DNA of 64,000 bases from Mesopusillimonas faecipullorum (GTDB taxonomy: Bacteria; Pseudomonadota; Gammaproteobacteria; Burkholderiales; Burkholderiaceae_B). The stretch is taken from contig NZ_JACDXW010000005.1 in NCBI RefSeq assembly GCF_020539505.1, positions 248,001 through 312,000 on the forward strand, written 5' to 3'. Shown one piece after another: positions 8,910 to 17,348 of this stretch. The first letter of the stretch is position 1. Every line of letters begins with the position of its first letter. The position numbers and the translations under genes were made by a program. Below the pieces are notes generated by a model. The model had not been told where the DNA came from. It saw nothing but the letters and a program-made list of their open reading frames with translations, and did no database searches.

Positions 8910-8927
8910 GTCATGTTATAACATGAC
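8910..8927. promoter_or_regulatory. Probable Zur operator
   Basis: GTCATGTTATAACATGAC is a perfect 18-bp palindrome in the divergent space between the znu genes and zur. Its core TGTTATAACA matches the centre of known proteobacterial Zur boxes. It lies 33 bases upstream of the small ORF/znuC/znuB transcription unit and 92 bases before zur, so it could silence the uptake genes when zinc is plentiful. A possible -10 for zur (TATAAC) is at 8967-8972. Confidence 0.7.
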
Positions 8928-9019
8928 GTTCAGTGCGCATGCCCTGCCGGTGAAAGGTTTTCCTGCTATAACCCTTTAAGCGCCACACCGGCTCTTTTTA
9001 CCGTTTTTGCCCTAGCGAC

Positions 9020-9514
9020 ATGTCTTCCACCACGCCCGCCCATAGCAAACCGCTTTCCGACCGCCTGGCAAAGGCTGAAGCGCTCTGCCGGCAGCGCGGC
9101 AAGCGCCTGACCCCCATACGCCGCAAAGTGCTAGAGATCCTGTTGCGCCAAGGGCGCAGCGTCAAGGCCTACGAACTGTTGGATCAGATTCGCCACGACC
9201 AGCCCAACGCCGCGCCGCCCACGGTCTATCGTGCCCTGGACTTCCTTATCGAAGAAGGCCTCATCCACCGGCTTGACGCCGTCAATGCTTGGTCGGCTTG
9301 TCACGATGCGGGGGGGACCCCGCACGATTTGCTCGTCATCTGCACCCGTTGCGGCGTGGTCGCCGAGCTTAACGACCCCGATCTGGGCCGCGACCTGGCG
9401 CAAAAGGTTCAGGCCGCCGGCTTTGTGCCCGCCCAACAAGAGACAGAGTTGCGTGCGCTTTGCGGCAAATGCCATGCCGAGCACGGCCCCGCCGAACACG
9501 TACACGCACATTGA
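9020..9514 (+). CDS. zur: Fur family regulator, probably Zur
   Basis: The 164-residue protein has the Fur winged helix (residues 20-90, with PPTVYRALDFLIEEGLIHRL as recognition region) and a dimerisation domain with two CxxC pairs, Cys108/Cys111 and Cys148/Cys151, which form the structural zinc site. A His-rich tail (residues 155-164) follows. It is divergent from znuCB with a perfect operator-like palindrome between, which identifies it as the zinc-responsive member rather than Fur or PerR. It should bind DNA with zinc and repress uptake. Confidence 0.88.
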   Translation: MSSTTPAHSKPLSDRLAKAEALCRQRGKRLTPIRRKVLEILLRQGRSVKAYELLDQIRHDQPNAAPPTVYRALDFLIEEGLIHRLDAVNAWSACHDAGGTPHDLLVICTRCGVVAELNDPDLGRDLAQKVQAAGFVPAQQETELRALCGKCHAEHGPAEHVHAH

Positions 9515-9515
9515 T

Positions 9516-9536
9516 GCGGGCGGCCAAGCCGCCCGC
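9516..9536. terminator. Bidirectional stem-loop between zur and the amidohydrolase gene
   Basis: GCGGGCGGC / GCCGCCCGC is a perfect 9-bp GC-only stem with a 3-base loop. It sits in the 33-base gap between two convergent genes. No T-tract follows on either strand, but position and stability support a shared terminator. Confidence 0.6.
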
Positions 9537-9547
9537 TTAGCCCTGAT

Positions 9548-11197
9548 TCAGGCCTGATACACCACTTCGCCGCCTACGGCGGTGGTTCTTACCTTCACGT
9601 CACGCAGACGCATGGGGTCTATGGCGGTCAGGTCTTCATCCAACGCCACCCAGTCTGCCAAGTAGCCCGGACGCAGTACGCCCCGCTGCTGGTCAGAGAA
9701 CGCCAGCCAGGCGGAACCGTGCGTGTACATGCCCAAGGCCTGCTCGACGGTAACGGCCTCTTCCGAACCCAGCACAGCGTCCAGATCATCGACATAGCGC
9801 GTCACCGCATGCCAAATCCCCTGTAGCGGCGCATAGTGGGCAATAGGCGAGTCAGACCCGCCGCCTACCGGTATACCGGCATCCAGCCATGCTTTAAGCG
9901 GCGTGGCCTGGCCAACCAGGCTAAGACCAAATCGACGGCTTAGCAAAGGCGCAAACTGATACTGCATGGGAGCCTGGGTCGCCACCGCCACTTTCAGGCG
10001 CTTGGCCATCTCGATATTGCGCTGGCTGGGCCAGAGATAGGCATGGATCAAACTGAAACGCAGGGCATCGATAGGGTGGCGCTGATGCACCTCGTTGAAG
10101 ATTTCCAGCGCCAGATCGATAGCCTTGCCGCCCACCGCATGCACACCTATAGACCAGCCCGTGCGTGCGCAGAATTCCACCAGGCGATGGAAGACGTCAG
10201 TGTGGGTGACTTGTATGCCGCATTGGCAACGCTCGTCAGGATAAGGCTCGCGCATCAGCGCCGTATTCAAAGAGGCACCCCCATCAAGGTAAACCTTGAT
10301 GGCGCCCAGCTTGAAACGCTCATCGCCAAAACCCGTGCGTACGGGCCAAGAAGCCAGGCTATTCATCAGAACATCCGGGTCTTGGTCGATTTGTGCCTGC
10401 GGCATGGCAACCGTGCGCACCGTCAGCTCGCCTTGACGCCAAAGCTCTTGGTAGATGCTCATGTCATCAGCCTGCAAGCCTGGCTCGACCACACCGGTAA
10501 TACCCGTGGCATGGTATTTTTTTTGTATCTCGCGCAGAGCGTCGCAGCGCATCTGTCGAGAGGCTGGCGGCACCAAGCGCCCCACTTGATTGAACGCCGG
10601 TAGCTCTATCAGCAAACCATCAGGCTCACCCTGGGCGTCGCGGCAGATTTTGCCACCAGTGGGGTCCGGTGTATCGGGCCCTATACCTGCCAGCTTCAAG
10701 GCTACTGAATTGACGCAAGCCACATGCCCCACCCGTGGCAGATACACCGGGCGATCAGGCACAGCTTCATCAAGCTCACGACGGGTGGGGTAGCGTTTCT
10801 CTTCCAGCTTTTCTATATGCCAGCCCTCCCCGGACACCACCCATTCCTGCTCAGGATGGGCTTGCCGGTACTCGCGAACCGCGCGCAACAACTCAGCGAT
10901 GTTGCGGCAGCCTGAAAGGTCTACACGCTGCTGCTGGATGCCCGTCCACAGCATATGGTTGTGGGAATCGATAAAGCCCGGCACGATGACGCCTTGGCCA
11001 TAGTCCAGGTGCTGAACAGCGCCACCCATGGCCTGCCGTACTTCTTCCAGCGTCCCCACACACTGAATGCGCCCATGCGCAATACCCATGGCCTGAGCCA
11101 CTGGCATTGCCGGGTTCATGGTCAGGATGCGCCCGCTGACCACCGATGGCGGTGGTGTCATACGCGGGCTACCCAGCAAGCTACGACCTTCAGTCAT
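9548..11197 (-). CDS. Amidohydrolase family 3 protein (YtcJ-like)
   Basis: The 549-residue protein is a metal-dependent amidohydrolase. The metal-binding HXH is in PGFIDSHNHMLW (around residues 73-84). A carboxylated-lysine-like position (GAIKVYLDGG) and later His residues (IGVHAVGG, SLIHAYLW) and Asp (GGGSDSPIAHY) are all present, so it should be active. Family members hydrolyse amides, formamides or ring C-N bonds; the substrate is not readable. It is the last gene of the operon, starts in an 8-base overlap with the binding protein gene, and has a GGAG site, so it probably acts on what the transporter imports. Confidence 0.85.
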   Translation of the reverse strand: MTEGRSLLGSPRMTPPPSVVSGRILTMNPAMPVAQAMGIAHGRIQCVGTLEEVRQAMGGAVQHLDYGQGVIVPGFIDSHNHMLWTGIQQQRVDLSGCRNIAELLRAVREYRQAHPEQEWVVSGEGWHIEKLEEKRYPTRRELDEAVPDRPVYLPRVGHVACVNSVALKLAGIGPDTPDPTGGKICRDAQGEPDGLLIELPAFNQVGRLVPPASRQMRCDALREIQKKYHATGITGVVEPGLQADDMSIYQELWRQGELTVRTVAMPQAQIDQDPDVLMNSLASWPVRTGFGDERFKLGAIKVYLDGGASLNTALMREPYPDERCQCGIQVTHTDVFHRLVEFCARTGWSIGVHAVGGKAIDLALEIFNEVHQRHPIDALRFSLIHAYLWPSQRNIEMAKRLKVAVATQAPMQYQFAPLLSRRFGLSLVGQATPLKAWLDAGIPVGGGSDSPIAHYAPLQGIWHAVTRYVDDLDAVLGSEEAVTVEQALGMYTHGSAWLAFSDQQRGVLRPGYLADWVALDEDLTAIDPMRLRDVKVRTTAVGGEVVYQA

Positions 11198-12164
11198 TTA
11201 AGTCTCCGTAGAGCAAATCGGAGGCCTTCATCGGCGCTTCCAGCAGACCATGCTTTTTCATGAGGTCCAGCGTCTTTTGCACCGACTCGGCGCTCACGGA
11301 AACCGGCGCTGGGGCCAGGACCAGGTTTTGTACCAACTCGGGTTGCATCTTGGTGTAAGAAGCGATCAGTTCAGCAAAAGCGGGCTGATCGGCATTGGCA
11401 TTGACCCATTCCGCACCTTTCTTGAGGGCTCGCTTGAAGCGCGCTACGGTTTCGGGGTTCTTGGCAATGAAATCATCCGTGGCCACGTATTGCGCCACGT
11501 TCAAGCCGGGCTGCACCTTGATATAGGGGAAGTCTACGGCGACCAGCGTGCCGTCCTTGACGTTGGTAGAGAAGAAGGGCTCTACCGTCATGGCCGCATC
11601 TACCTGCTTGCGACGCACCGCATCGGCCATCTGCGGAAAAGGAATCTCGCGCATGGTGACTTTGTTAACGTCGCCACCGGTTTGCTCTATCCATTCGCGC
11701 GCATACAGCCAGATGTTGTTGTTGCGGTTGTTGACGGCCAGGGTCTTGCCGTTAAGGTCGGCGCCGGTTTTGATGCCCGCGTCGGCCAACGCAAAAATGC
11801 CGGCGATATCGGGGGCTTCAGTGCGCACGTCAGAGCCGGGGGCCACAATTTTCACGTCCAGATCTTGAGCCACGGCTTGGGCCAGCGACACGATATTGCT
11901 GAAGGCGAAATCGTAGGCACCGCCCACCAAGCCAGGAATGCCCGCCGCGCCGCCCGACACGGGTGCGGTATCCACTTCCAGGCCTTCTTCAGCAAAATAG
12001 CCCTGCTTTTGCGCTGCGTACAGCGGTGCAACGTCGACAATAGGAATCACGCTGACGCGCAGCTTGGCTTTTTCTTGAGCCAAGGCCGGGCCGCTAAGCA
12101 CACAGCCGGCTACGGCGGAAACGATAATGCGCCGCAACCAGCGCGAAGAGAAAGACTGAGACAT
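11190..12164 (-). CDS. ABC transporter substrate-binding protein (NMT1/SsuA type)
   Basis: A Sec signal peptide (residues 1-29, ending GPALA-Q) precedes a 295-residue periplasmic binding domain of the NMT1/SsuA/TauA class. It begins KLRVSVIPIVDVAPLYAAQKQGYFAEEGL, which is the usual opening of that fold, and has the FAFSN ligand-loop region near residue 86. Ligands of the class include sulfonates, taurine, nitrate, hydroxymethylpyrimidine and aromatic acids; none can be chosen here. The gene follows permease B after 79 bases and overlaps the amidohydrolase gene. Confidence 0.88.
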   Translation of the reverse strand: MSQSFSSRWLRRIIVSAVAGCVLSGPALAQEKAKLRVSVIPIVDVAPLYAAQKQGYFAEEGLEVDTAPVSGGAAGIPGLVGGAYDFAFSNIVSLAQAVAQDLDVKIVAPGSDVRTEAPDIAGIFALADAGIKTGADLNGKTLAVNNRNNNIWLYAREWIEQTGGDVNKVTMREIPFPQMADAVRRKQVDAAMTVEPFFSTNVKDGTLVAVDFPYIKVQPGLNVAQYVATDDFIAKNPETVARFKRALKKGAEWVNANADQPAFAELIASYTKMQPELVQNLVLAPAPVSVSAESVQKTLDLMKKHGLLEAPMKASDLLYGDLND

Positions 12165-12243
12165 GAGACACCTCGTGAAGACGAAGAAAAGGGAACAACG
12201 AGGAAAAACAGAAGCGACGCTTAGGCCTTGCCGCGGCCCGAGC

Positions 12244-13014
12244 TTATTGCGCCTCGGCTTGCCAGAAGGTCAAGCGACGCTCCAGCCATTCGAAACCGTA
12301 AACAAGCAAGCAACCGAACACTGCCAACACCAGTACCCACGCATACATTTCGCGAGCACGGAAGCTGCGTTGAAGATCCACAATCATGGCGCCCAAACCA
12401 CCCGTGCCCGTCAGCATTTCAGCCAGCACCGCCAGCACAATGGCCAGGGCCAAGCTGATCTTCATGCCCGACAACACCATGGGCAGGCTTTGCGGCACGA
12501 TGACATGGCGGATAGTGGCCCACTTGCCCACCCTAAGCGTGCGGGCGGCATCCAGCCGAACCGGGTCCAAGCCCTGTGCAGCCTGAATGGCGGCGATAAG
12601 AACAGGAAAAAAAGCACCCAAGAACACAATGGCGATTTCCATGCCCGGGCCCATGCCCAGCAACAACATCAAGGGTGGCACCAAGGCGGGCTTGGGAATA
12701 GGCCGGATCAGTTCGACCAGCACTTCAAACAGGGCATAGACCCGCCGGTTGAAACCCATGGCCAAGCCTAGCGCAGCCCCACATACGCAGGCCGACGCCC
12801 AGCCCACCATCAGCAAGCTGGCGGTATGCCAAACCGGCCCCCATAAACCGCCGCCAACCACCAGCCCCCAGGTGGTCTCAAGCACACGCGTAGGCGGCGG
12901 CACAATGGCCGCCTTGATGGCGCCGCTTTGTACACAGGCTTCGAGCACAGCGCCCACCACAAAGATGAACAGCCAGCCCCAACCCCATTTTTCCCATAGA
13001 CGACCCAGCGTCAT
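12244..13014 (-). CDS. ABC transporter permease B (SsuC/TauC type)
   Basis: The 256-residue BPD-transporter inner membrane protein has about six membrane spans and the EAA loop region (ARTLRVGKWATIRHVIVPQSLP) that contacts the ATPase. I chose the ATG at 13014, which overlaps the ATPase stop as ATGA; the longer frame adds twenty residues that duplicate coding sequence of the upstream gene. It is one of two different permeases flanking a single ATPase gene, which suggests a heterodimeric channel or two related systems sharing one ATPase. Confidence 0.9.
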   Translation of the reverse strand: MTLGRLWEKWGWGWLFIFVVGAVLEACVQSGAIKAAIVPPPTRVLETTWGLVVGGGLWGPVWHTASLLMVGWASACVCGAALGLAMGFNRRVYALFEVLVELIRPIPKPALVPPLMLLLGMGPGMEIAIVFLGAFFPVLIAAIQAAQGLDPVRLDAARTLRVGKWATIRHVIVPQSLPMVLSGMKISLALAIVLAVLAEMLTGTGGLGAMIVDLQRSFRAREMYAWVLVLAVFGCLLVYGFEWLERRLTFWQAEAQ

Positions 13015-13811
13015 GGCTGCCTCCCCAGCAGGTGGGCCAGCAACTCGCCGCGCAGCCGCGAAAACTCGGGGCAAGCGCGGGTGGCGACAGGGTCGCGGGG
13101 ACGCGGCAAGGGGTTGTCGTATACGTGGGCAACCCGCGAAGGCCTAGGCCCCAGCAAGGCGATGCGATCAGACAAATACACGGCTTCGTCGACATCGTGG
13201 GTGACCAGCACCACGGTCAGGCCACGCTTTTGCCAGACATCCAGCACCAGATCGTGCAACACGGCGCGGGTCAGGGCGTCGACAGCCGAAAAAGGCTCAT
13301 CCAGCAGCAATACCTGCGGTGAAGCGGCCAAGGCCCGAGCAATGGCAACACGTTGCTGCATGCCCCCCGACAGCTGCCAAGGAAAGCGGTCGCCCATCCC
13401 TTCGAGGCCCACCAGCGTCAGGTACTCTTCACAGGACTGCATGGCCTGGCGGCGATCTACGCCCGGCTGCCCACCCATGCCGAACATGACGTTATCGCGC
13501 ACATTCATCCAGGGAAACAATGAGCGCGAATACTGCTGGAATAGATACACCAGACCCTCCGGCGGCGCTTGCACAGGCCTGCCACGCATGGTGACCTGAC
13601 CCGAAGTGCCTTGCATCAAGCCGGCTATCATCTGCAGCACCGTGGATTTGCCGCAGCCACTGGGGCCGACTATGGTCAGGAACTCGCCTTCGCGCACATC
13701 CAGCGTAACGTCGCCAACCGCCTGCACTGCGTCCTGGCCATTGCCATACCGCATGGATAAAGACTGCAGGCTCAGGATAGTCTGCGAGGCCGAAGTATTC
13801 ACGGCATTCAT
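13011..13811 (-). CDS. ABC transporter ATP-binding protein (SsuB/TauB type)
   Basis: The 266-residue ATPase has Walker A (GPSGCGKST), Q-loop (YLFQQYSRSLFPWMNV), signature LSGGMQQRVAIARAL and Walker B (VLLLDEPFSAVD). I chose the ATG at 13811: an AAAGGA ribosome site lies 7 bases upstream and the permease A stop is two bases before it. It serves one or both of the flanking permeases. Confidence 0.93.
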   Translation of the reverse strand: MNAVNTSASQTILSLQSLSMRYGNGQDAVQAVGDVTLDVREGEFLTIVGPSGCGKSTVLQMIAGLMQGTSGQVTMRGRPVQAPPEGLVYLFQQYSRSLFPWMNVRDNVMFGMGGQPGVDRRQAMQSCEEYLTLVGLEGMGDRFPWQLSGGMQQRVAIARALAASPQVLLLDEPFSAVDALTRAVLHDLVLDVWQKRGLTVVLVTHDVDEAVYLSDRIALLGPRPSRVAHVYDNPLPRPRDPVATRACPEFSRLRGELLAHLLGRQP

Positions 13812-13813
13812 GT

Positions 13814-14596
13814 TTATTTCCTTTCTTCCAACTGGCGCGACCACCTTAGCCATCTCGACTCGAGCACGACGAACAGGCGATTGAGCACATACCCCAGCAA
13901 CGACAGCAAGATGACAGCCGCATACATATCGGCGGCACGCATGGCATATTGCATGGAGACAATGTAGTAACCCACGCCGTCATTGCCGGCGGTCATTTCG
14001 GCGATGACGGTAAGCACCAAAGCCAAGCTCAGACTGATGCGCATGCCGGAAAATATATAAGGCAACGCGGTGGGCAATTTGACCTTGAACAAGGCGATCC
14101 AACCGGGAATACGGAAGGTGCGCAAAACCTGCTTGTGCACCGGATCCACCGCCAGCACCCCGGCATAAGCGCTCATGAACACAGGAAAGAACACGCCAAA
14201 GGCAATGACGGTAATTTTCAGTGCGTCATCAACGCCCAGCAATAAGATCAGCGGCGGGATAATGGCGGGCACGGGCAGGGGACGCAACAAGGCGATAGAG
14301 GTGCCCAGCAAGCGTTTGGCCCAACGGCTGTTGGCCACCAGCATGCCCAGCATCACCCCCAGCGCACAGCCCAAGGCATAGCCTGACAACATGCGCACGA
14401 TGCTAGGGCCAAAAACGCTCAGCCATTCGCCGGAAACGAAACCTTCCCAGATTTTTGCCAGCACCGCAGAAAGCGCTGGCCAGTTCTCGCTTTGAACCCA
14501 ACCCTGCACAACACTGAGCTGCCACAGCACGCACAGGCCCACCACCAAGGCCCAACCCGTCCACGCGGTGGAACGCCACATCGCAAGAGCTTTCAC
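13814..14596 (-). CDS. ABC transporter permease A (SsuC/TauC type)
   Basis: The 260-residue membrane protein has an N-terminal hydrophobic span, five or six further spans and an EAA loop (LRTFRIPGWIALFKVKLPTA). The start is a GTG at 14596 that overlaps the regulator stop as GTGA. It is clearly related to permease B but diverged, not a recent duplicate. Together with the ATPase and binding protein it completes an importer. Confidence 0.9.
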   Translation of the reverse strand: MKALAMWRSTAWTGWALVVGLCVLWQLSVVQGWVQSENWPALSAVLAKIWEGFVSGEWLSVFGPSIVRMLSGYALGCALGVMLGMLVANSRWAKRLLGTSIALLRPLPVPAIIPPLILLLGVDDALKITVIAFGVFFPVFMSAYAGVLAVDPVHKQVLRTFRIPGWIALFKVKLPTALPYIFSGMRISLSLALVLTVIAEMTAGNDGVGYYIVSMQYAMRAADMYAAVILLSLLGYVLNRLFVVLESRWLRWSRQLEERK

Positions 14597-15354
14597 CAGT
14601 CTTCCCCCGTGGTCAGGCTTGCCAAAGGCTCGCGCCCCATGGTGGCGTTCACATAGCCCTGCGTACTGTAATAACGTTCAAGCGACACCACGGCAACCTC
14701 GGCATGCTCGTGCGCCAAGGCATGAGCACGCATGCCATGGCGTAAAGAAATGGCATGCACCAAAGTGTGATGCTGTCTGTGCATACCCTGCAGAAAACTG
14801 AGAGCCTCGAAACTGGACTCGTGCAAGGGCAAGGTGGCCGAGGGGCTGGCAGAAGGCAAACGGTTGTTCAAGGTCCAGGCGCGCATGACGGCCTCATTGC
14901 CACAGGACTCCATCAACAATTGATGGAATTCATCATTCATGGCGCCATAGGCAACATAGGTGTCGTAATCGATGTCACCATCGGCAGCCACCGGCACGGC
15001 TAGCAAGGCGTCGCCACGTTGCAGTAGCGCTTCAAACTTGCGTTGCACCTCCCAGCTCATGCCCTGCTCGGCCAGCAGGCGGGCAGCCAAAGCCTCTAGC
15101 GCAGCGCGCAGCACTATGCCATCACGTAAATTTTGGGTGCTTAGGCTACGGGCGGCATAGCCTCCCGAGGGCAGCGCTTGCACCAGGCCTTCTTCTTCCA
15201 ACCGTATGAGCGCCAATTTAACGGGCGTGCGCGACACGCCCAATTGCGCAGCCAGTGTCATTTCTGCCAGGCGCATGCCCGCCATGAAACGACCGCGCAG
15301 AATCATCTCGCGTATCTGAATCAGGACACGTTCCTGTTGCGAAATCGTTGTCAT
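14593..15354 (-). CDS. GntR family regulator with FCD domain
   Basis: The 253-residue protein has an N-terminal winged helix (residues 8-75, with LAAQLGVSRTPVKLALIRLEEEGLV) and a helical FCD ligand domain. The Asp/His metal or ligand residues of FCD proteins are visible (MNDEFHQLL, HHTLVHAI). The ATG at 15354 has a GGAGG site seven bases upstream; a TTG one codon earlier is less likely. As first gene of the operon, coupled to permease A, it probably autoregulates the operon and senses the imported compound or its product. Confidence 0.88.
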   Translation of the reverse strand: MTTISQQERVLIQIREMILRGRFMAGMRLAEMTLAAQLGVSRTPVKLALIRLEEEGLVQALPSGGYAARSLSTQNLRDGIVLRAALEALAARLLAEQGMSWEVQRKFEALLQRGDALLAVPVAADGDIDYDTYVAYGAMNDEFHQLLMESCGNEAVMRAWTLNNRLPSASPSATLPLHESSFEALSFLQGMHRQHHTLVHAISLRHGMRAHALAHEHAEVAVVSLERYYSTQGYVNATMGREPLASLTTGEDW

Positions 15355-15712
15355 CAATGAACCTCCGGGATGCCGAGGGGGGGACTGAGCCCGGAATTTT
15401 TTCGCGCTTTTGCGCGATCAAGGCATCCGCATTGCATGCATTAAAACGCGAGTATGCGCAAAAAACAGGCCAAAAACCCCCCGTAATAACCCTTAACCCT
15501 CATTTAAGATACTTTTATTTACTTTTTTGCATGCACACTGTCGGCATCAAGGCGCAAGGAGTCAGCACTTGGAAACGCCCTGCAGGCGCACGAAAAAGGC
15601 CTATGCGTCTTTCACGCATAGGCCTGTCTGCCCATCACATTGCACTTTTTCCAGGGGCGAAAAAAAACGTAACGGCTTTTTTCGATGCGCCTCAATCAGG
15701 CAATGGCACGCT
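15355..15712. other. Non-coding gap between aldehyde dehydrogenase and gntR operon
   Basis: This 358-base stretch holds the terminator of the aldehyde dehydrogenase gene (15597-15625) and then the promoter region of the gntR-ABC-amidohydrolase operon. The part at 15430-15540 is AT-richer than its surroundings. I see no gene, RNA gene or repeat in it beyond the stem-loop. Confidence 0.6.
15597..15625 (-). terminator. Intrinsic terminator of the aldehyde dehydrogenase gene
   Basis: Perfect 12-bp stem AGGCCTATGCGT / ACGCATAGGCCT with a 5-base loop, followed on the minus strand by TTTTT. It lies about 90 bases after the aldehyde dehydrogenase stop. This is a textbook intrinsic terminator. Confidence 0.85.
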
Positions 15713-17167
15713 TCAGAAGGGCAATTGGCGCTCACCCAACTGCACCGTCACCCACTTGAGCTCAGTCATATCGGCCACCGAATATCGGCCATTTTCTTTG
15801 CCATACCCGCTGTTTTTAAAACCACCAAAGGGCGCATTGGGGTCATCGTCAAAAGCGTTGTCATTGATGTGCACGGAGCCTGCTTCTATGCGCAGCGCAA
15901 AGTCAAAGGCCTTCTGTAGATCGTTGGTGACGATGCCCGACGATAAGCCGTACGAGGTGTCGTTGGCCAAGGTAACGGCATGCTCGTAATCGTTTGCCTT
16001 ATAAACGGCTGCCAGCGGGCCGAAACTTTCTTCGTTGTAGACCTCCATGCCGGGCTCTACCCCTGCCAGCACCGAGGGTTCGAACACGCCGCCATGAACC
16101 TGCCCACCCGTTAGCAGTTGAGCGCCCTTGGATACCGCGTCGTCGATATGCCCACGAATGAACTCGGCCTGGCGCGGATCAATCAGTGGCCCCACTGCCG
16201 TAGTCGGCAAAGCCGGATCACCAAAGGGAACCTGGCGCACTTTTTCGACCAAAGCCTTGCAGAAAGCATCGTAAATGGGGGCTTCAACAATAATGCGCGA
16301 ATTGGCCATGCACACCTGGCCCTGATTGAAGAAAATGCCGAATGCGGCAGAACGAACCGCGTAATCCAAATCGGCATCGGCCAGCACAACAATAGGGCTC
16401 TTGCCGCCCAGTTCCAGCACAATGCGTTTTTGATAACGGCCCGCCAGCTCGGACAGTATGCGCCCCACCTTGGCCGATCCGGTAAACGTAATCAGCTTGA
16501 CGCGCGGGTCGGAGAACAGGGTTTCGCCCACGGCTTCATCGGTGGTGGGAATCACGTTAAGCACACCGGGCGGCAGGCCGGCCTCTTCCAGTATTTCGGC
16601 AAACAGCAGCGCCGCAATGGGCGTGTAGGGTGAAGGCTTGAGAATAAAGCTATTGCCCGCCGCCAAAGCAGGCGCCAGCTTCTTGCCATTCAGCAATAAA
16701 GGGGCATTGAAGGGGCCTATGCCCACTACCACGCCCAATGGCTGGCGCAGCGTCATCGAGATACGGTTGGGCGCATCAGCCGGCATGGTTTCGCCACGCA
16801 CATCGCGCGCTTGCCCCGCCGCAATACGAAAGGTGCTGATCATGTAATCGCACTCGAACATGGCCTTGCCGAAAACATTGCCGCCCTCTTCTATCAGCAC
16901 TTGGGCAATTTCCATTCGGCGCCGCTCGACGATGTCGGCGGCCTTGAGCAAGATGGCTTCGCGCTCGCTGGCCAATGTTTTGCCCCATGCGACTTGTGCG
17001 GCCTGTGCACTGGCCAGTGCTTGTTCGATGTCGGCGGCGGTCGCCAAATGGGCCTTGGCCATCAACTGACCCGTGTAGGGGTTCTTGACCTCGCGCACGG
17101 GCTGGCCTTCAGACTGCCAGGCACGCCCATTGATGTAGGGATAGTAGGTTTTTATCTCTGTGCTCAT
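15713..17167 (-). CDS. NAD(P)-dependent aldehyde dehydrogenase (aromatic aldehyde type)
   Basis: The 484-residue enzyme oxidises an aldehyde to an acid. The general base Glu252 (VLELGGKSP) and nucleophile Cys286 (GQVCMANS) are both in place, as is the nucleotide site FTGSAKVG (228-235). Overall the sequence is most like benzaldehyde/vanillin/salicylaldehyde dehydrogenases. I chose the ATG at 17167 because AGGAGA lies 7 bases upstream; an upstream extension would run into the divergent promoter. It is transcribed away from an AraC regulator and ends at a strong terminator, so it is a single-gene unit. The true substrate is not known; the gentisate genes elsewhere in the window make an aromatic aldehyde plausible. 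Confidence 0.92.
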   Translation of the reverse strand: MSTEIKTYYPYINGRAWQSEGQPVREVKNPYTGQLMAKAHLATAADIEQALASAQAAQVAWGKTLASEREAILLKAADIVERRRMEIAQVLIEEGGNVFGKAMFECDYMISTFRIAAGQARDVRGETMPADAPNRISMTLRQPLGVVVGIGPFNAPLLLNGKKLAPALAAGNSFILKPSPYTPIAALLFAEILEEAGLPPGVLNVIPTTDEAVGETLFSDPRVKLITFTGSAKVGRILSELAGRYQKRIVLELGGKSPIVVLADADLDYAVRSAAFGIFFNQGQVCMANSRIIVEAPIYDAFCKALVEKVRQVPFGDPALPTTAVGPLIDPRQAEFIRGHIDDAVSKGAQLLTGGQVHGGVFEPSVLAGVEPGMEVYNEESFGPLAAVYKANDYEHAVTLANDTSYGLSSGIVTNDLQKAFDFALRIEAGSVHINDNAFDDDPNAPFGGFKNSGYGKENGRYSVADMTELKWVTVQLGERQLPF

Positions 17168-17290
17168 TTCTTGTCTCCTTGATTGTGGGTTTTCCATACA
17201 TTGCCCGGCGCTCTGACGCCGTATAAGATGAAACGTGACGAACCCGGGAATCTGGTGTCTCAAATTATCGGCGTGGCCAGCAATCCGGTC

Positions 17291-17328
17291 TTGGACTCAC
17301 GCGCCGCAATCTTTGACTTACGGCGCAA
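17291..17328. promoter_or_regulatory. Candidate AraC direct-repeat site in the ALDH/araC divergent promoter
   Basis: Within the 181-base divergent gap (17168-17348) two similar blocks, TTGGACTCACGCGCCGCAA at 17291-17309 and TTTGACTTACGGCGCAA at 17312-17328, start 21 bases apart on the same strand. Two-turn-spaced direct repeats are the usual form of AraC/XylS sites. The match is imperfect (a 2-base gap), so this is a suggestion. Confidence 0.35.
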
Positions 17329-17348
17329 GACAGCACCACGAGGGCATC

